A program made the translations under genes and the position numbers. From Oscillospiraceae bacterium (GTDB taxonomy: Bacteria; Bacillota; Clostridia; Oscillospirales; CAG-272), in the NCBI GenBank assembly GCA_015063745.1, contig SVTO01000010.1, forward strand, positions 1 through 62,398: a DNA stretch of 62,398 nucleotides, given 5' to 3'. Below the pieces are notes generated by a model. That model worked only from the letters and a program-made list of their open reading frames with translations. It had not been told where the DNA came from and made no database searches. Shown here piece by piece: positions 53,049-61,470 of this stretch (its first letter is position 1; the number at the start of each line of letters is the position of its first letter).

Positions 53049-55286
53049 TTAATTATCGATATCCAGTCCCACCTGTTCGCTGAGAACACCCGTGGTTATA
53101 CCCGTTGCGGGAATCTTGTTTTTCCGCAGTTTCTGGGCGGTGGGCAGCTTTTCCAGCTGTTCGCCGTACCGTACGGAGGTGATCTTTACATCACTCTTCA
53201 TATTGAACAGACTGACACCTACAGAGGTCCTGGTTGTCTTTTCCGGAATCAGATCGGAACGTATCAGAATTCCCTTTCCGGCGCTGTTTTCCAGAAGCAG
53301 ATCCATCGGTTCCTTTTCGTAGATCACTGCGGCAATGGGGGAAGCATCCGAGAAGGCGCTGGTGAGCTTACGGCGGTTGTTCTTAGTTTCGTAAGCCTGT
53401 ACCGGTACGCGAACGCCCTTACCGTTTTCGAACAGGAATATGATATGGTCTTCCGGATCGTAGGACTTCAGGGCCTTCATCATAACGGGCACTTCGTTTT
53501 CGTCAAATTCCAGTTTTGCGGGGATAAAGTCGCCCAGTGCGGAGGCTTTGGTATTTTCGAAGTCATCTACCTTGGCTTTATATACCTGCGCCTGATTCGT
53601 AAAGAACAAAAGCTCGGCCGTGTTGTCCGATTCTTCGGCGTTGGTGATTTCGTCGCCTTCCTTCAGCTTCTGTTCGTCGGCTACGCGCAGGGACTGTCGG
53701 GTGATTTTCTTGAAATAGCCTTCCTTGGTCAGTACAACGTATACAGCGTAGTTTTCCACGGTTTCTTCTTCCACGGTTTCCGTTATGTCTTCACTGTAGA
53801 TGATCTGGGTCTTTCTGGGTTTACCGTGCTTTTTCTTGATGGCGGCCAGCTGTTTGGCAATGATGTCCTTGATGCGTATATCGTCGCGGATGGTATCTTC
53901 CAGATCGGCAATTTCTTTCTGGAGGTTTTCGATTTCCTTGATGCGCTCGATGATATACTCACGGTTCAGGTGACGGAGTTTGATTTCTGCGATGTACTCT
54001 GCCTGGATATCGTCGATGTGGAAGCCTTCCATCAGACGCGGTACTACGTCGGATTCCTTTTCGGTTTCACGGACGATCTTGATGGCCTTGTCGATGTCCA
54101 GCAGAATTTTTCCGAGACCTCTCAGAAGGTGCAGTTTATCCTTCTTCTTCGCCAGTTCAAAGGTCAGTTCTCTCTTGACACAGCCGATTCGGAACTGAAT
54201 CCATTCGGTCAGGATATCCTTGACACCAAGCAGTTTCGGGGTTTTGTCCACCAGAACATTGAAATTGCAGGCAAATGTGTCTTCCAGGGTGGTCAGTTTG
54301 AACAGTCTTGCCATCAGGGCATCCGGATCCGTTCCGCGACGCACGTCCATGGTCAGCTTGAAGCCGTTCAAGTCGATTTCGTCACGGAGGTCGGTGATTT
54401 CCTTGATCTTCCCTTCCTTGATCAGATCGGCAATACGCTTCAGGATGATTTCAATGGAGGTACTGTAGGGAATCTGGAGGATCTCAATACAGTTATTCTG
54501 TTTGTCGTAGGTATAACGGGCACGCATACGGAAGCTGCCGGAGCCGGTTTCGTAGATTTCCTTCATCTGTGCCCGATCGTAGATCAGGTTTGCCCCACCC
54601 GCGAAATCAGGGGCGATGATGATATCCATCAGTTTATCCGTGGTCATGTTCGGATGCTTCAGCAGAGCGATTGTGCCGTCACAGATTTCTGACAGGTTGA
54701 AGGAGCAGATATTGGACTGCAGCCCTACTGCAATACCGGTATTCGGAGATACCAGAATGTTCGGGAAAGCGGTGGGCAGGAGGGTGGGTTCCGTGGTGGT
54801 ATTATCGTAGTTGGAAACCATGTCCACGGCGTTTCTGTCGATCCCGGTGAAGATTTCGCTGCAGAATGTATCCAGTTTTACTTCGGTGTAACGGGGGGCT
54901 GCAAAAGCCATATCACGGCTGTACTGTTTACCGAAGGAACCTTTTGAGTCGATAAAGGGATGCAGCAGTGCTTCGTTACCGCGGGTGAGACGGACAAGGG
55001 TTTCGTAAATTGCCATATCACCGTGGGGATTCAGACGCATGGTCTGACCTACTACGTTGGAGCTTTTCGTTCTTGCGCCGGTCATGAGTCCCATCTTGTA
55101 CATGGTATACAGCAGTTTCCGGTGGGAGGGCTTGAAGCCGTCGATCTCCGGAATGGCACGGGATACGATTACGCTCATTACGTAGGGCATGTAATTCTTT
55201 TCGATTGTGTCTGTAATATACTGATTCTGCACGATGGCAGGAATAATATCTTCTTCTGTCTTTTTCGTCGTCTTTTTCTTAGCCAT
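53049..55286 (-). CDS. parC: DNA topoisomerase IV/gyrase subunit A-type protein
   Basis: A 745-residue type IIA topoisomerase A subunit. MPYVMSVIVSRAIPEIDGFKPSHRKLLYTMYKM is the entry, Tyr133 in AAPRYTEVKLD is the DNA-linking tyrosine, and a shortened C-terminal domain follows the coiled coil. At the quinolone positions (GyrA Ser83 and Asp87) it has Met91 and Glu95. No ParE/GyrB-type gene is adjacent. This divergent paralogue is often called topoisomerase IV A in Clostridia. GAGG lies 5 bases before the ATG. It ends at the terminator at 52960-53032. Confidence 0.93.
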   Translation of the reverse strand: MAKKKTTKKTEEDIIPAIVQNQYITDTIEKNYMPYVMSVIVSRAIPEIDGFKPSHRKLLYTMYKMGLMTGARTKSSNVVGQTMRLNPHGDMAIYETLVRLTRGNEALLHPFIDSKGSFGKQYSRDMAFAAPRYTEVKLDTFCSEIFTGIDRNAVDMVSNYDNTTTEPTLLPTAFPNILVSPNTGIAVGLQSNICSFNLSEICDGTIALLKHPNMTTDKLMDIIIAPDFAGGANLIYDRAQMKEIYETGSGSFRMRARYTYDKQNNCIEILQIPYSTSIEIILKRIADLIKEGKIKEITDLRDEIDLNGFKLTMDVRRGTDPDALMARLFKLTTLEDTFACNFNVLVDKTPKLLGVKDILTEWIQFRIGCVKRELTFELAKKKDKLHLLRGLGKILLDIDKAIKIVRETEKESDVVPRLMEGFHIDDIQAEYIAEIKLRHLNREYIIERIKEIENLQKEIADLEDTIRDDIRIKDIIAKQLAAIKKKHGKPRKTQIIYSEDITETVEEETVENYAVYVVLTKEGYFKKITRQSLRVADEQKLKEGDEITNAEESDNTAELLFFTNQAQVYKAKVDDFENTKASALGDFIPAKLEFDENEVPVMMKALKSYDPEDHIIFLFENGKGVRVPVQAYETKNNRRKLTSAFSDASPIAAVIYEKEPMDLLLENSAGKGILIRSDLIPEKTTRTSVGVSLFNMKSDVKITSVRYGEQLEKLPTAQKLRKNKIPATGITTGVLSEQVGLDIDN

Positions 55287-55320
55287 TTCGTCCTCAGATT
55301 TTTATATTTTTGGGATGCGC

Positions 55321-56376
55321 TTATTTAAGATTTTCATTTGCTTTTACAATATTTCCGCCGGCGGCACGAATGATGCGGTTATAATAGGCAAGTGCCAAAC
55401 CTTTCTCTTCCGGCAGTCGGGCATACAGGGTTTCCAGCTGCAGTTCGTCTGCTTTACGGAGCAGATCAAACAAGCGGCGGCAGTGTTCGGCGTAGTCATC
55501 CCTTCCGCCGAGTGAAAGTACGTGCGCTTTTTCAGGATAGGCATTTGTATTTTCATCTGCAGCAAGCACTCCGTATTTCCCGGAAGCGTGGTTTTGTATG
55601 TATGCAATACATTCGTCCTCAGTGCCGTCCAGCAGAACGACCTGACAGTTGGGTGCGTAGTGTTTATATTTCATTCCGGGCGAAAGCGGTTTGCTGCCGG
55701 CTTTGTCGGGAGATTTTACTGCTTCTGCCACCGTTACGGATGTACAGAGTTCCGAAAGCATTTCTTCGGTCACGGCACCCGGACGCAGGATGGTACATTT
55801 ATCGCCATTCAGAGCAATAACTGTGGATTCCAGACCGATGGAACAGGGACCGCCGTCCAGAATCAGGGGGATCTTTCCGCACATATCGTCGTATACATGC
55901 TCTGCCGTTGTCGGGGACGGTTTGCCGGATGTGTTGGCGCTGGGCGCGGCGATGGGATGTCCGGAAATCTCGATCAGGGCACGGGCGATGGGATGGGATG
56001 GACAGCGCACAGCCACGGTATCCAGTCCGCCGGACACAGTATCGGGAATGATGGGTTTCTTCGGCAGAATAATGGTCAGCGGGCCGGGCATGAAGCGTTC
56101 GGCAAGTTTATAATATACGGGGTTTGTATACGCAATATTTTCGGCATCTGTCGATTTTGCAATGTGCACGATCAGTGGGTTGTCACTCGGACGGCCTTTT
56201 GCGGCAAATATCTTGGGAGCTGCATCTGCGTGATAGGCACTTCCCGCCAGACCGTATACGGTTTCCGTGGGGATACCGACCAGTTCTCCGGCACGGATAT
56301 ACTCAGCAGCTTTTTCGAGTGCTTTGTCGTAAGCCTCCGGGGAAAGTTCGGAAAGGTGTATTAACTCAGTTTTCAT
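55321..56376 (-). CDS. ywlC: L-threonylcarbamoyladenylate synthase, Sua5/YwlC type
   Basis: The first enzyme of t6A37 tRNA modification, making threonylcarbamoyl-AMP from threonine, bicarbonate and ATP. 351 residues in two domains: the YrdC fold (GIPTETVYGLAGSA near 35, AKGRPSDNPLIVHI near 60, VAVRCPSHPIARALIEISGHPIAAPSANTSGKPSPT near 120) and the C-terminal Sua5 domain after the linker SPGMKYKHYAPNC. The short space (4 bases) to prfA, and GGATAACATA as a weak ribosome site, point to coupling with prfA. The prfA-ywlC pairing is common in Firmicutes. Confidence 0.95.
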   Translation of the reverse strand: MKTELIHLSELSPEAYDKALEKAAEYIRAGELVGIPTETVYGLAGSAYHADAAPKIFAAKGRPSDNPLIVHIAKSTDAENIAYTNPVYYKLAERFMPGPLTIILPKKPIIPDTVSGGLDTVAVRCPSHPIARALIEISGHPIAAPSANTSGKPSPTTAEHVYDDMCGKIPLILDGGPCSIGLESTVIALNGDKCTILRPGAVTEEMLSELCTSVTVAEAVKSPDKAGSKPLSPGMKYKHYAPNCQVVLLDGTEDECIAYIQNHASGKYGVLAADENTNAYPEKAHVLSLGGRDDYAEHCRRLFDLLRKADELQLETLYARLPEEKGLALAYYNRIIRAAGGNIVKANENLK

Positions 56377-56380
56377 TATG

Positions 56381-57442
56381 TTATCCGTTGTTCTTCAGTT
56401 TTTCAGCGGTTTCTGCTGTGGCAAGTGCATCGATCAGTTCACCGATATCGCCGTTCAGGAAGTTTTCCAGGCTGTGAAGTGTAAATCCTATACGGTGATC
56501 CGTAACGCGGCTCTGGGGATAGTTATAGGTACGGATACGCTCACTTCTGTCACCGGTACCAACCTGAGAACGTCTTTCGCTGGCGATCTTTTCGTTCTGT
56601 TCCCTGGTCTTCATATCAAAGAGTTTTGCTCGCAGGAGCTTCATTGCCTTATCTTTATTCTTGAACTGGCTTCGCTCGTCCTGACATTCGATCACGATTC
56701 CCGTGGGTTTATGCAGCAGACGGATGGCGGATTCGGTTTTGTTGACATGCTGTCCGCCGGCACCGCTGGATTTGATGGTTTCGATTTCCAGATCGGAGGG
56801 GTTGATTTCGATTTCCACATCCTCCGCTTCCGGCAATACGGCTACGGATGCTGTGGAGGTATGGATGCGGCCTGCGGTTTCCGTTTCCGGTACCCGCTGT
56901 ACACGGTGTACGCCGCTTTCGTATTTGAATCGAGAATAGGCGCCCTCTCCGCAGATCATAAAGGTGATTTCACGGTAGCCGCCCAGTCCCGTTTCGTTGG
57001 AGCTGACCAGCTCGATCTTATAACGCATGGTATCGGCATACATGGAATACATACGGTACAGCACACCGGCGAACAAAGCAGCTTCGTCACCGCCCGCACA
57101 GGCTCTGATTTCCACTACAACGTTTTTATCGTCGTTCGGATCCTTAGGAAGTAAGAGTACCTTCAGTTCTTCTTCCAGGCGTATCATTTCTTCCTTGCCG
57201 TTTTTGTATTCCTCGGCGGCCATTTCACGCATTTCCGGATCGTCTTCCATCAGCTGACGGGCTTCTTCCGTATCTTCGCACACCTTCTTATATTCACGGT
57301 ATTTTTCGATGGTGGGCGCGAGATTTTTGTGTTCCTTCATCCGCTCGGTATAAGCGGCGATATCCTGCATGATCTCCGGCTTCTGCAGTTCTTCCTCTAT
57401 GGTGATGAAGCGGAGTTCCGCATCTTTTAATTTATTCAGCAT
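56381..57442 (-). CDS. prfA: peptide chain release factor 1
   Basis: RF1 reads UAA and UAG and triggers peptide release. 353 residues: N-terminal helical domain, the codon-recognition region with the PxT-like segment near 180-190 (VQRVPETETAGRIHTSTASVAVLPE), and the GGQ motif SSGAGGQHVNKTESAIRLLHKPTG near 225-250. The C-terminus ERIRTYNYPQSRVTDHRI is typical. AGGA lies 9 bases upstream. Upstream of ywlC in the same unit. Confidence 0.97.
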   Translation of the reverse strand: MLNKLKDAELRFITIEEELQKPEIMQDIAAYTERMKEHKNLAPTIEKYREYKKVCEDTEEARQLMEDDPEMREMAAEEYKNGKEEMIRLEEELKVLLLPKDPNDDKNVVVEIRACAGGDEAALFAGVLYRMYSMYADTMRYKIELVSSNETGLGGYREITFMICGEGAYSRFKYESGVHRVQRVPETETAGRIHTSTASVAVLPEAEDVEIEINPSDLEIETIKSSGAGGQHVNKTESAIRLLHKPTGIVIECQDERSQFKNKDKAMKLLRAKLFDMKTREQNEKIASERRSQVGTGDRSERIRTYNYPQSRVTDHRIGFTLHSLENFLNGDIGELIDALATAETAEKLKNNG

Positions 57443-57488
57443 TCTTTTCTATCCTGTACTGTTCAGACTTATAGTGCAGACACAAAAA

Positions 57489-58469
57489 TCAGATCTGCAG
57501 GAGATGCAGGCCGAAGCCGCACCAGGTATCCTTGAAGTATACGCTCTTCATTCTGCCCTTTTCGTCATAACGGATTGTCTCTTCGTCGAAGGTATATCCC
57601 TTACGGCAGAAATATGCGTAGGCTCTCTGGGTATTGGGTGTGGTGATGGCGAGGTGTCCGCGTTCACCCTTTGCGTTATTGACCAGCATTTCAAAGAAAT
57701 CGCCCACCATAAATGCGTCACCCGCGGGGTTTCCGGTGCAGGTGAGTCCGAAGATTTCGGCCAGTTCAGCGGATTTCTGCTGACAGTCCTCCTTATCGTC
57801 GCAGATCATGCCTACATGGCCGGTTTTCAGGCTCAGCATGGAACGTACTGCTTTTTCGGTGGCAGTTCTGATACCTTCGAAATCGTTGTTCTTGAGGGCA
57901 TCCTTGGCGATCATGAAGGTGCCGCCGCAGGCCAGAACACACGGGAGGTCGAGATACTGACGAAGATTGCCCGCATCAATACCGCCGGTGGGCATGAAGC
58001 GCATCATGGAATAAGGAGCGCTCATGGCCTTCAGCATGGCTGTGCCGCCTGCTGCTTCTGCCGGGAAGAATTTCACGGTACGCAGACCCATGGTATAGGC
58101 GATTTCCATATCGGAGGGTCTGGAGCAGCCGGGAATGATCGGCACGTCCACTTTCTGAGCTGCTTCCACTACTTCGGTGTTCAGACCGGGGGTTACTATG
58201 AACTGTGCACCGGCTTCGATGGCTTTTTCCAGCTGTTCAACGGACAGGACGGTACCTGCGCCTACCAACATATCCGGTCTTTCCTTGCGGATAACGGCAA
58301 TGGCGTCGGCAGCAGCAGCTGTACGGAAGGTGATTTCCGCACAGGGCAGTCCGCCCTCGGTCAATGCATCGGCCAGCTGTACGGCTTTGGCAGCGTCTTC
58401 TATGGTTACTACGGGTACAATACCCATGTCGTAAATTTTCTGTTCCAGTGCGGTAAGATCTTTATACAC
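57489..58469 (-). CDS. eda: KHG/KDPG aldolase fused to a VOC-family domain
   Basis: A 326-residue protein. Residues 1-210 are a class I 2-keto-3-deoxy-6-phosphogluconate/4-hydroxy-2-oxoglutarate aldolase TIM barrel (GIVPVVTIEDAAKAVQLADAL, GGLPCAEITFRTAAA, VGAGTVLSVEQLEKAIEAGAQFIVTPGLN, the Schiff-base Lys in VKFFPAEAAGG, MPTGGI). Residues about 215-326 look like a glyoxalase/VOC-type beta-alpha-beta domain (TGHVGMICDDKEDCQQKSAELAEIFGL...GHLAITTPNTQRAYAYFCRKGY). The start is the GTG at 58469 behind CAGGAG. No Entner-Doudoroff dehydratase is near, so the natural substrate is unclear. Confidence 0.9.
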   Translation of the reverse strand: MYKDLTALEQKIYDMGIVPVVTIEDAAKAVQLADALTEGGLPCAEITFRTAAAADAIAVIRKERPDMLVGAGTVLSVEQLEKAIEAGAQFIVTPGLNTEVVEAAQKVDVPIIPGCSRPSDMEIAYTMGLRTVKFFPAEAAGGTAMLKAMSAPYSMMRFMPTGGIDAGNLRQYLDLPCVLACGGTFMIAKDALKNNDFEGIRTATEKAVRSMLSLKTGHVGMICDDKEDCQQKSAELAEIFGLTCTGNPAGDAFMVGDFFEMLVNNAKGERGHLAITTPNTQRAYAYFCRKGYTFDEETIRYDEKGRMKSVYFKDTWCGFGLHLLQI

Positions 58470-58509
58470 GATTCTGTTCTCCTGAGATGTTTTTCTGAAT
58501 AATCCCGAC

Positions 58510-58542
58510 TGGGGAAACGGTCTGTTTTGTACCGTTTCCCCA
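58510..58542. terminator. strong hairpin between M18 aminopeptidase and aldolase genes
   Basis: A perfect 12-bp stem (58510-58521 with 58531-58542) with a 9-base loop. The T-rich tail is on the + strand only, so for the minus-strand genes it may be a weak terminator or processing site. Confidence 0.6.
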
Positions 58543-58560
58543 TTGGTTTTTGTCTGTATT

Positions 58561-59973
58561 TTATTTGCCGAATGCGATGAAGCCACAGTATGCTTCGTAG
58601 AGGTCTGCTTTGGAGATCACTTCGAAGGGAGCGTGCATGGACAGTACGGGTACGCCGATATCCACGGTATCGATATTCCAGTTGGCGATATACTTGGCAA
58701 CCGTTCCGCCGCCGCCCTGGTCTACCTTACCCAGCTCGGAGGTCTGCCAGATTACGCCGTTATCGTCGTAAATCTTACGCACTTCCGCAACAAATTCCGC
58801 AGATGCGTCGCTGGTATTGCCCTTACCACCGGAGCCGGTGTACTTGGCCATGGCTACGCCGCAATGGATCAGAGCGTTGTTGCGCTTTTCGGATACTTCC
58901 GGATACAGAGGATCCAGTGCTGCTGCCACGTCAGCGGACAGGCACTTGGAGTTGGCGCGGATTACAGCAGGATTGCCGCCCAGTTCACATGCCAGCTCGT
59001 CGATCAGGTCCATGATCAAAAAGCTCTTCATACCGGTTACGCCGTCACTGCCGGTTTCTTCCTTATCGGCCAGAACGGTCAGGATGGTATGCTCGCTGTT
59101 CTTATTATCGATTGCTGCGGTCAGTGCGGTATAGGCGCATACTCTGTCGTCGTGACCGTATGCACCGATCAGCCAACGGTCCAGACCTACGTCAACAGCC
59201 TTGCCGGCGGGTACAAATGCCAGTTCTGCGCTCATGAAATCCGCTTCGGTGATGCCGTACTTTTCATACAGAGCTGCCATTACGTTGAGTTTCACCTTTT
59301 CATCCGCAGGGGTTACGGTGCCGTCTTCTTCAAAGTAAGGAGAAGAGCTTACGATTGCGTTCAGGCCTTCACCGGTGAATGCGGTGGAAAGAGGCTTGGC
59401 GTTCTGATCCTTGGAAAGGTGGGGCAGCAGGTCAGTGATGCAGAATACGGGATCGCCGGGTTCATCACCGATGGAGATATTGATGTTTTCACCGTTCTTG
59501 GTGGATACTACGCCGTGCAGTGCCAGAGGAATGGTTACCCACTGATACTTGCGCACGCCGCCGTAGTAATGGGTTTTGAAGTAGCCGATACCTTCGTTTT
59601 CGTACAAAGGATGCTGCTTCAGGTCCAGGCGGGGAGAGTCAATGTGAGCAGCACAGATACGCACGCCGTTTTCGATTGGTTCGGTACCTATACGGAGAGC
59701 GAAAATATTCTTGCCGCGGTTGGTATAGTATACGCAGTCGCCGGGATTCAGCTTTTCACCGAGGGTGTATTCACGGAAGCCTGCTTCTTCCAGCATCTTA
59801 GCGCTGTATGCTACGGCTTCTCTTTCGGTCTTTGCGTTATCCAGATAGGTCTTGTAGCCTTCTGCGTATTTCTGGGCTGCTGCCAGATCTTCCTGTGTCT
59901 TGATTTCAAAAGCGGTCTTCTTCTTGTAGAAGAGCTGTTCCTTCAGGGCCTGTCCTTTGGTCTTGTCTGCCAT
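58561..59973 (-). CDS. M18 family aminopeptidase
   Basis: A dinuclear-metal aminopeptidase of family M18 (aspartyl/leucyl, tetrahedral dodecamer). 470 residues. Metal and catalytic motifs: AAHIDSPRLDLK near 107, VLADKEETGSDGVTGMKS (Glu-Glu pair) near 300, GVAMAKYTGSGGKGNTSDAS near 370, and VLSMHAPFEVISKADLYEAY with the last His near 443. Cytosolic. AAGGA lies 9 bases before the ATG. It follows the lytic transglycosylase by 16 bases. It is closer to the LAP4-like clostridial form than to yeast aspartyl aminopeptidase; the exact preference is unknown. Confidence 0.93.
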   Translation of the reverse strand: MADKTKGQALKEQLFYKKKTAFEIKTQEDLAAAQKYAEGYKTYLDNAKTEREAVAYSAKMLEEAGFREYTLGEKLNPGDCVYYTNRGKNIFALRIGTEPIENGVRICAAHIDSPRLDLKQHPLYENEGIGYFKTHYYGGVRKYQWVTIPLALHGVVSTKNGENINISIGDEPGDPVFCITDLLPHLSKDQNAKPLSTAFTGEGLNAIVSSSPYFEEDGTVTPADEKVKLNVMAALYEKYGITEADFMSAELAFVPAGKAVDVGLDRWLIGAYGHDDRVCAYTALTAAIDNKNSEHTILTVLADKEETGSDGVTGMKSFLIMDLIDELACELGGNPAVIRANSKCLSADVAAALDPLYPEVSEKRNNALIHCGVAMAKYTGSGGKGNTSDASAEFVAEVRKIYDDNGVIWQTSELGKVDQGGGGTVAKYIANWNIDTVDIGVPVLSMHAPFEVISKADLYEAYCGFIAFGK

Positions 59974-59989
59974 ATTCGTAGTTCCTTTC

Positions 59990-60568
59990 TCAATATACAG
60001 AATAATATAGTTTCTGATAGATTTCCATGGTTTCTTCTACGGATTTGACGTATTCATCCACGTCCTTATCCGGAATTTTCTTGAGGTTGCCGATATCATC
60101 CACCAGGGTGGGGTCTTCCATCCATTCGTTTACGGTGTTCTCTCCCGCATCGTATATGGCAAATACCGTTGTCCAGCGGCTGTATTCCGTAAACAGATAG
60201 GACAGCATATATGTTCCGTAACGGATATTGGTTTCGGGATCGTAGAGAATACCTTTATCGAGGTTTTCTTTGGTCAGGGTCAGAAGCCATTCGAAGGTCT
60301 TCGGTGAAATCTGCATAAGACCGATCTCGCCGTCCTCCGAGAGCTTATTGCTGGAAAAGTCGCTTTCGTTTTTGATTACGGCATAGACGATATATTCCGG
60401 CACACCGTACTGGACGGCGTATTTTTCCACGAATTCCGTATATTCTCTGGGATGGTTATTCAGATCAATACGGTGCCATACCGCCTGATATATGCTTCCG
60501 CAAATCAGGGACAACACCAATATGGTGATGATTACGATACTTCTGATGATAGTATTCTTGAATCTCAT
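59990..60568 (-). CDS. membrane-anchored lytic transglycosylase (SLT domain)
   Basis: A 192-residue protein with an N-terminal membrane helix (IIRSIVIITILVLSLICGSIY, about 7-27) and an SLT lysozyme-like domain: EFVEKYAVQYGVPEYIVYAVIKNESDF with the catalytic Glu near 68, EIGLMQISPKTF near 82, and IYDAGENTVNEW near 140, where the usual A-Y-N-A-G reads I-Y-D-A-G. It cuts peptidoglycan glycan strands at the outer membrane face. AGGA lies 7 bases upstream. Starts 9 bases after coaE. Confidence 0.92.
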   Translation of the reverse strand: MRFKNTIIRSIVIITILVLSLICGSIYQAVWHRIDLNNHPREYTEFVEKYAVQYGVPEYIVYAVIKNESDFSSNKLSEDGEIGLMQISPKTFEWLLTLTKENLDKGILYDPETNIRYGTYMLSYLFTEYSRWTTVFAIYDAGENTVNEWMEDPTLVDDIGNLKKIPDKDVDEYVKSVEETMEIYQKLYYSVY

Positions 60569-60577
60569 GGTTTTATC

Positions 60578-61216
60578 CTATTGTTTTTCAGATATTTCCG
60601 CTGCCGGCTGCAGGGAACGCAGTGCTGTTATGATCCGGTCCACACGGTCCTGCAGAATATCTTTTTCCGCATCGTTTTCGATAACGAAATCCGCTTTATC
60701 TGCCAGTTCCGCTGCGGATTTTTGGGTGCGAAGCCGTTTTTCAGCGTCTTCCCTGCCGATTCCGTCCCGCTTCATAATGCGGGCGATCAGCTTTTCCTCC
60801 GGTGCGGTTACGCAGATAACGGCACGGCATTTTTTATCGAATCCGCTTTCGTACAGCAGAGGAGCATCAATCAGAATAATGTCCGCACCCTGTTCACGTA
60901 ATGCGGCGGCTTCTTCCATTGTTCGTCTCAGAATATGTGCGTGGGTGATACGGTTCAGATCTGCGAGGGATTCTGCGTTTCCGGGGCCGAACACATAGGA
61001 GCGCATTACCGCACGGTTCAGGGAGCCGTCTGCGGATACAACGGCAGCACCGAAACGTTCCTTCAGATCCTCCATGCAGGGCGAAAGAACATCCGACGGG
61101 CCTGTCAGGTCACGGTATACGCGGTCTGTGTCGATGGAAGGTATGCCTCTTTTCGCAAACATGGCAGCGATGTATCCTTTTCCGGATCCGCTTCTTCCGC
61201 AAAGTCCGATTAACAT
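60578..61216 (-). CDS. coaE: dephospho-CoA kinase
   Basis: The last step of coenzyme A synthesis, phosphorylating the ribose 3'-OH of dephospho-CoA. MLIGLCGRSGSGKGYIAAMF holds the P-loop (residues 7-14). DTDRVYRDLTGPSDVLSPCMEDLKERFGAAVV, DAPLLYESGFDKKCRAVICVTAPEEKLIARIMKRDG and the lid region follow. 212 residues. The ATG at 61216 follows a strong AGGAGG. Own promoter; first gene of coaE-transglycosylase-M18. Confidence 0.96.
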   Translation of the reverse strand: MLIGLCGRSGSGKGYIAAMFAKRGIPSIDTDRVYRDLTGPSDVLSPCMEDLKERFGAAVVSADGSLNRAVMRSYVFGPGNAESLADLNRITHAHILRRTMEEAAALREQGADIILIDAPLLYESGFDKKCRAVICVTAPEEKLIARIMKRDGIGREDAEKRLRTQKSAAELADKADFVIENDAEKDILQDRVDRIITALRSLQPAAEISEKQ

Positions 61217-61246
61217 ATTCTTCCTCCTTTTACACATACTTATAAT

Positions 61247-61275
61247 ATTGTACCACAGCTTACAAAGTTTTTCAA
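61247..61275 (-). promoter_or_regulatory. sigma-A promoter of coaE operon
   Basis: Minus-strand TTGAAA (61270-61275), a 17-bp spacer and TACAAT (61247-61252). Confidence 0.75.
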
Positions 61276-61406
61276 CCGGAATATATAAATTTTCCCTTGA
61301 TTTATCCGGTATTTTCCCTGTTTTACGCTTGTTTTCCCTTATTTCCGGCGCAGTCCGGATTTTTCTTTTTATTCTTTCCCAGACAATATGTGGCAGAAGT
61401 TTTTCT

Positions 61407-61437
61407 GCATAAGTCCCGTTTGCGACAGGCAATACTG
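61407..61437 (+). promoter_or_regulatory. sigma-F-type promoter of sigG
   Basis: GCATA (61407-61411), a 16-bp spacer and GGCAATACTG (61428-61437). This fits the forespore sigma-F pattern GywTA-N16-GGnrAnAnTw at all strongly conserved positions and lies 33 bases before sigG. Confidence 0.65.
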
Positions 61438-61470
61438 TTATCAGCAATTCCAAACGAGGAAGGTTCTCTG

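Noticed and set aside
52950-54692. 580-codon open frame on the + strand opposite the topoisomerase gene
   Set aside because: Shadow frame caused by codon use of the real gene; it has no start signal and crosses its terminator.
58543-60048. 501-codon open frame on the + strand opposite the M18 aminopeptidase
   Set aside because: Antisense shadow; the M18 protein on the minus strand has all catalytic motifs.
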